Shown: positions 6,741 through 8,397 of the stretch, piece after piece | Layout of the letters: each line of letters starts with the position of its first letter | Position numbering within the stretch: the first letter of the stretch is position 1 | Source of the DNA: Chloroflexota bacterium | Lineage (GTDB): Bacteria > Chloroflexota > Limnocylindria > Limnocylindrales > CSP1-4 | DNA length: 8,397 bases | NCBI GenBank assembly: GCA_021812735.1 | Contig: JAKAMV010000396.1 | Span: 1 to 8,397 of the forward strand | Reading direction: 5' to 3' | The notes under the pieces: model-generated | The model's database searches: none | What the model saw: only the letters and a program-made list of their open reading frames with translations | Told to the model about the DNA's origin: nothing | Position numbers and translations under genes: made by a program

Positions 6741-6900
6741 CCAGGCGTCGCCTGGCCTCACGCAAGCAGCTGCCGCGCCGGAGGCGGGTACAGGGATGCA
6801 CGGGCACGCGCAGGCTGCCAGCCGTTCCCCCGGCTGGGCCAAGGGTAGCCCGGGGGACCTTACGCAGGCCCTGTCCTCGCGCCCCGCCCGCCGACGAGCG

Positions 6901-6918
6901 CGGTGCGCCGGCGCACCG
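6901..6918. repeat. Perfect 18-base palindrome, possible operator
   Basis: CGGTGCGCCGGCGCACCG is exactly self-complementary. It sits between the mdh terminator hairpin and the candidate subtilase -10 box, roughly 55 bases upstream of the latter. A dimeric regulator site is the natural reading. A second element of the mdh terminator, or chance in GC-rich DNA, remains possible. Confidence 0.35.
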
Positions 6919-6935
6919 TGGCGTGCCCGCAATCG

Positions 6936-6965
6936 CGCAGCCCCCGGATCCGCCCGGGGGCTGCG
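6936..6965 (-). terminator. Hairpin terminator after mdh
   Basis: Perfect 12-bp stem, CGCAGCCCCCGG (6936-6947) with CCGGGGGCTGCG (6954-6965), and a 6-base loop ATCCGC on the + strand. It starts 17 bases downstream of the mdh stop. No T-run follows on the minus strand, as with the other hairpins in this window. Confidence 0.65.
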
Positions 6966-6982
6966 ATCGGGCTGCTACGGGC

Positions 6983-7969
<987 letters not shown>

Positions 7970-7978
7970 TCAGGCCCG

Positions 7979-7984
7979 ATTCTA
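7979..7984 (-). promoter_or_regulatory. Candidate -10 box of mdh
   Basis: TAGAAT on the minus strand matches TATAAT at 5 of 6 positions and is the most AT-rich spot in the pckA-mdh gap. The transcription start would lie near 7972, giving a leader of about 60 bases that includes the Shine-Dalgarno. The -35 position has no TTGACA-like sequence. It falls at the edge of one copy of a GC-rich direct repeat (7991-8005, 8013-8026), which might instead bind an activator. Confidence 0.45.
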
Positions 7985-7990
7985 GGCGGG

Positions 7991-8026
7991 CGGGCGGACG
8001 CGCCGTGGGGTCCGGGCGACGCGCCG
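7991..8026. repeat. Two direct repeats upstream of the mdh -10 box
   Basis: CGGGCGGACGCGCCG (7991-8005) and CGGGCGACGCGCCG (8013-8026) are identical apart from one inserted G. Their starts are 22 bases apart, about two helical turns. They lie between the pckA stop and the mdh -10-like box and cover the -35 area. A tandem regulator site is possible. No terminator of quality is seen after pckA here. Confidence 0.35.
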
Positions 8027-8032
8027 CTGGGC

Positions 8033-8397
8033 TCAGCCCTCGGCGTCGAGGTCGGGGTCCACCGGCATCGGGCCGGCGTCGCGGACCGCCTCGGACACGC
8101 CGTCGGCGTACTTGGCGAAGTTGCCGTGGAACAGCGCCGCGATCCTGCGGGCGGCCTCGTCGTAGGCCGCCGTGTCGGCCCACGTGTGGCGGGGCACCAG
8201 GACCTCGTCCGGGACGCCCGGGACGTGCCGCGGGACGGCTACTCGGAACACGGGGTCGGCGGCGAACTCCGCGCCGTCGAGCTCGCCATTGATCGCGGCC
8301 CGGACCATGTTGCGCGTGTGGTTGATGTTCATCCGGTGCCCGGTGCCGTACGCGCCACCCGTCCAGCCGGTGTTGACCAGCCAGACCGGGACGTCGA
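8033..8397 (-). CDS. pckA: Phosphoenolpyruvate carboxykinase (ATP), C-terminal part (5' end outside window)
   Basis: Cytosolic enzyme converting oxaloacetate plus ATP to PEP, CO2 and ADP, the entry step of gluconeogenesis. About 121 C-terminal residues are visible; the ATP-type enzyme is usually near 530. The frame enters from the window edge with VNTGWTGGAYGTGHRM, the conserved ATP-PEPCK segment, then NINHTRNMV, corresponding to the E. coli stretch that contacts the nucleotide. The end has the family pattern PGVPDEVLVPRHTWAD, followed by AALFHGNFAKY. The Met at 8332 is internal, not a start, because homologous sequence continues upstream of it. The kinase and PEPCK-specific loops lie outside the window. 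The stop TGA is at 8033-8035. mdh follows on the same strand 120 bases later, so the product of one enzyme is the substrate of the other. Confidence 0.95.
   Translation of the reverse strand, partial: DVPVWLVNTGWTGGAYGTGHRMNINHTRNMVRAAINGELDGAEFAADPVFRVAVPRHVPGVPDEVLVPRHTWADTAAYDEAARRIAALFHGNFAKYADGVSEAVRDAGPMPVDPDLDAEG

Larger units (their letters stand above)
6732..6982 (-). promoter_or_regulatory. Structured intergenic/leader region upstream of the subtilase
   Basis: A 251-base gap between mdh and the subtilase, with no credible ORF. Read on the minus strand it holds: the mdh terminator (6936-6965); an 18-base palindrome (6901-6918); a -10-like TACCCT (6847 down to 6842); a hairpin with 7-bp stem CCAGCCG/CGGCTGG and loop GGGGAA (6818-6837); a hairpin CCAGGCG/CGCCTGG around one base (6741-6755) touching the Shine-Dalgarno; and an imperfect direct repeat, GCCTGCGTAAGGTC (6856-6869) and GCTTGCGTGAGGCC (6754-6767), 11 of 14 identical with transition differences only. 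This density of structure suggests a regulated leader, but no known riboswitch class could be matched by eye. Confidence 0.4.

Noticed and set aside
6732..6870. A c-di-AMP (ydaO-type) riboswitch in the subtilase leader.
   Set aside because: Only short resemblances (CCGGGGGAAC, GGCAGCTG) are present. The conserved GGGGTGAATC-like and CCGAAYCC-like segments were not found, so no class is called.
6732..6982. A small RNA or short-peptide gene in the intergenic region.
   Set aside because: No frame with a plausible start, Shine-Dalgarno and composition was found, and the structure there is better explained as terminator plus leader.

Overview
This is a GC-rich bacterial window with six protein-coding genes, two of them cut by the window edges. 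The protein types suggest Chloroflexota. The 309-residue lactate-dehydrogenase-like malate dehydrogenase closely resembles the Chloroflexus type as I recall it, the PEP carboxykinase looks ATP-type, and there is a divergent Lgt-fold membrane protein. A high-GC lineage such as Limnocylindria would fit, and a deep actinobacterial lineage such as Thermoleophilia is the main alternative. The assignment is inference, because no rRNA or other taxonomic marker is present.

Layout on the + strand: positions 1-846 hold the C-terminal part of a dihydropyrimidinase/hydantoinase, followed by a GC-rich hairpin terminator (879-910). After a short promoter region comes a two-gene unit: a small LsrG-like ABM-domain protein (1015-1320), whose stop overlaps the GTG start of an iron-containing alcohol dehydrogenase (1317-2546). 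This unit meets the next gene tail to tail with 20 bases between the stops.

Layout on the - strand: an Lgt-fold integral membrane protein without most of the known Lgt catalytic residues (2567-3511, probably leaderless); a 1027-residue secreted subtilisin-family protease with a PA insert and a calcium-loop motif (3648-6731); a structured intergenic region (6732-6982); malate dehydrogenase (6983-7912); and the C-terminus of PEP carboxykinase (8033 to the window end).

Functionally, mdh and pckA form a malate-oxaloacetate-PEP module at the TCA/gluconeogenesis junction. The hydantoinase belongs to pyrimidine or hydantoin catabolism. The ABM/Fe-ADH pair looks like a translationally coupled two-enzyme step of unknown substrate. 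The subtilase is probably a standalone nutrient-scavenging exoprotease.

No CRISPR array, insertion sequence, tRNA, rRNA, prophage or obvious defence system is visible. The best leads are the catalytically degenerate Lgt paralogue, the coupled ABM/Fe-ADH pair with altered metal ligands, and the structured leader of the subtilase.
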